A DNA stretch of 12,849 bases. Origin: Erysipelotrichaceae bacterium (lineage in GTDB: Bacteria > Bacillota_I > Bacilli_A > Erysipelotrichales > Erysipelotrichaceae). Positions 11,261-12,849 of this stretch are shown here, piece after piece. The notes beneath the pieces were generated by a model. The model saw nothing but the letters and a program-made list of their open reading frames with translations, made no database searches and was not told the origin of the DNA. The stretch spans positions 1-12,849 of the forward strand of contig JAFZBT010000033.1 of assembly GCA_017561615.1 (NCBI GenBank). Direction: 5' to 3'. Position numbers and translations under genes: made by a program. The stretch's first letter is position 1. Each line of letters starts with the position of its first letter.

Positions 11261-12849
11261 ATGAAACTATCAGACAGTTATTTCTATACCTTGAGAGAAG
11301 ACCCCAAGGATGAAGAATCCGTAAGCGGCATCCTTCTTAACCGCGGCGGCTTCATCCGGAAATCCAGCGGCGGCGTCTACATGTTCATGCCGCTTGGCTA
11401 CCGGGTCAAGACCAACATTGAAAACATCATCCGCGAGGAAATGAACAAGACCGGCTGTCAGGAACTGATCATGCCCTGCCTGATTCCCGAGGACGTCTAT
11501 GTGGCTTCCGGCAGAAGGGACAATTTCGGCTCCTCCATGTTCTCGCTGAAGAACCGCTTCGGCAAGCAGATGGTACTGGGCCCCACTCACGAGGAACTGT
11601 TCGCCATCGCCGCCGGCATGAAGATCAAGTCCTACAAGGACATGCCCTTCTCGCTGTATCAGATGCAGACCAAGTTCCGCGATGAACCCCGTCCCCGCTT
11701 CGGTCTGATCAGAGTCGTGGAATTCGTCATGAAGGACGCCTACACCTTTGACCGCGACCTGGAGGGACTCGACGTCGCCTACCAGAAGATCTTTGACGCC
11801 TACAAGCGCATCTTTGACCGCCTGGATCTGGATTACCGGATCGTCCGGGCAGACACCGGCGTAATGGGCGGCCTGCTCTCCGAGGAATTCCAGGCCATCT
11901 CCCCGATCGGCGAGGATACCGTGGTACTGTGCGACAGCTGCGACTTCGCCTCCAACATCGAAGTAACCGAGAACATTGAACCGGCAGATGATCCAGAAGA
12001 GGAAAAGCAGAGAGAACTGGTTTCCACGCCCAACTGCACCAGCATGGAAGAAGTCTGCGAATTCCTGCGCACCGACCTGAAGAAATCCGTTAAGGCTCTC
12101 TTAATGAACGTCGACGGCAAGCTCGTTGTCTTCTTCATCAGAGGTGACCGTGAACTCAATGAGACCAAGGTGCTCAAGCTGTTGGGCGGACAGGAACTGA
12201 ACTTCGCCAATGACGAACTGATCGCCTCTTCCAACGCGGTTGCCGGCTATACCGGCCCGATCGATCTGACCGGCTGTCAGATCGTCGTCGACCGCGAAGT
12301 GCTGCACATGAAGAACTTCGTCACCGGCGCCAACCGGGAAGGCTACCACTACGTCAACACCAACCTCTCCGACTTCCGCTATGACCTCAGCGGCGACATC
12401 GTCAACGTTCAGGAAGGCGACATCTGCCCGCGCTGCGGCGGACGCATCCGCTTCCAGAAAGGCATCGAGGTCGGCAATACCTTCAAGCTGGGAACCAAGT
12501 ACTCCCAGGCCATGAACCTCTATTATCAGGACGCCACCGGAACCCTGCAGCCCGTGGTAATGGGCTCCTACGGCATCGGCGTCGGCCGTTCGATGGCTGC
12601 GGTCGTTGAACAGCACCATGATGACAACGGCATCATCTGGCCTCTCAGCATTGCCCCCTACAAGGTCGGCATCGTGCTCATCAACAGCAGGGATGAGACC
12701 CAGTGCGCCCTGGCCCGGAAACTCTATGACGAACTGACGGCAAGAGGCATTGAGCCGATCATGGATGACCGCGACGAAAGACCCGGCGTCAAGTTCAAGG
12801 ACATGGAGCTGATCGGCATCCCGATGCGCATAACCGTCGGCAAGGGCGC
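11261..12849 (+). CDS. proS: Prolyl-tRNA synthetase, bacterial type with editing insertion (3' end cut by window edge)
   Basis: It charges tRNA-Pro with proline. It is a class II enzyme of the bacterial type, with the INS (YbaK-like) editing domain that clears Ala-tRNA-Pro inserted between motifs 2 and 3. The visible part is 529 residues; about 40 more, the end of the anticodon-binding domain, should lie beyond the window. Motif 1 lies around FMPLGYRV (42-49), VLGPTHEE is at 105-112, and motif 2 is KFRDEPRPRFGLIR (138-151) with Arg140. Motif 3 is GSYGIGVGR (435-443). The editing domain spans about 235-385 and includes SVKALLMN and FIRGDRELNETK. Cys pairs CDSC (224-227) and CPRC (389-392) bracket it and may bind zinc. 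After motif 2 the sequence reads RVVEFVMKDAY where most bacterial enzymes have RxREF. The start has AGGAG at 11248-11252 with an 8-base spacer. Confidence 0.97.
   Translation, partial: MKLSDSYFYTLREDPKDEESVSGILLNRGGFIRKSSGGVYMFMPLGYRVKTNIENIIREEMNKTGCQELIMPCLIPEDVYVASGRRDNFGSSMFSLKNRFGKQMVLGPTHEELFAIAAGMKIKSYKDMPFSLYQMQTKFRDEPRPRFGLIRVVEFVMKDAYTFDRDLEGLDVAYQKIFDAYKRIFDRLDLDYRIVRADTGVMGGLLSEEFQAISPIGEDTVVLCDSCDFASNIEVTENIEPADDPEEEKQRELVSTPNCTSMEEVCEFLRTDLKKSVKALLMNVDGKLVVFFIRGDRELNETKVLKLLGGQELNFANDELIASSNAVAGYTGPIDLTGCQIVVDREVLHMKNFVTGANREGYHYVNTNLSDFRYDLSGDIVNVQEGDICPRCGGRIRFQKGIEVGNTFKLGTKYSQAMNLYYQDATGTLQPVVMGSYGIGVGRSMAAVVEQHHDDNGIIWPLSIAPYKVGIVLINSRDETQCALARKLYDELTARGIEPIMDDRDERPGVKFKDMELIGIPMRITVGKG

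Noticed and set aside
11270..12619. Minus-strand frames of 106, 133 and 172 codons opposite proS
   Set aside because: They lie wholly within a strongly conserved aminoacyl-tRNA synthetase gene and have mirror-frame composition.

Overview
The window looks like chromosomal DNA of a moderately GC-rich, low-spore or non-sporing member of the Bacillota. The genes are densely packed, have strong Shine-Dalgarno sites, and include a DegV-family protein, an InlB-type B-repeat surface protein and a bacterial ProRS with an editing insertion. An Erysipelotrichia-like gut or oral bacterium is my best guess, but that rests on overall flavour rather than a marker gene. I see no phage, transposon, CRISPR array, tRNA or rRNA.

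Layout. (1) Positions 1-4112, minus strand, read right to left: an 815-residue adenosine-deaminase-fold protein with extra N- and C-terminal domains, then a type I L-asparaginase, then a DegV-family fatty-acid-binding protein cut by the left edge. Gaps are about 50 bases, so this is probably one operon. Its first two enzymes would both release ammonia if the first is active. (2) Positions 4273-5305, plus strand: an ECF-type sigma factor with a GTG start, overlapped by 8 bases by a membrane protein that is probably its anti-sigma factor; a terminator follows. (3) Positions 5418-8309, minus strand, convergent with the sigma operon: a large secreted surface protein with repeated InlB-like B-repeats and a non-canonical xPxTG sorting signal, with its own terminator and promoter. 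(4) Positions 8485-10522, minus strand: IMP dehydrogenase followed 31 bases later by a 165-residue protein I do not recognise. (5) Positions 10659-12849, plus strand, divergent from IMP dehydrogenase: a SRAP/YedK-type abasic-site-shielding protein, apparently expressed from a leaderless transcript, and prolyl-tRNA synthetase, cut by the right edge.

Three things deserve most attention. The deaminase-fold fusion protein carries what looks like a SLOG/DprA-like Rossmann domain and has a substituted active-site residue. The IMP dehydrogenase matches the Tritrichomonas foetus enzyme, as I remember it, motif for motif and even in residue numbering. The SRAP gene's start is fixed by its catalytic Cys2, yet it has no ribosome binding site and an extended -10 box 6 bases upstream. 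The window is otherwise ordinary housekeeping sequence, and I do not see a complete new multi-gene system in it.
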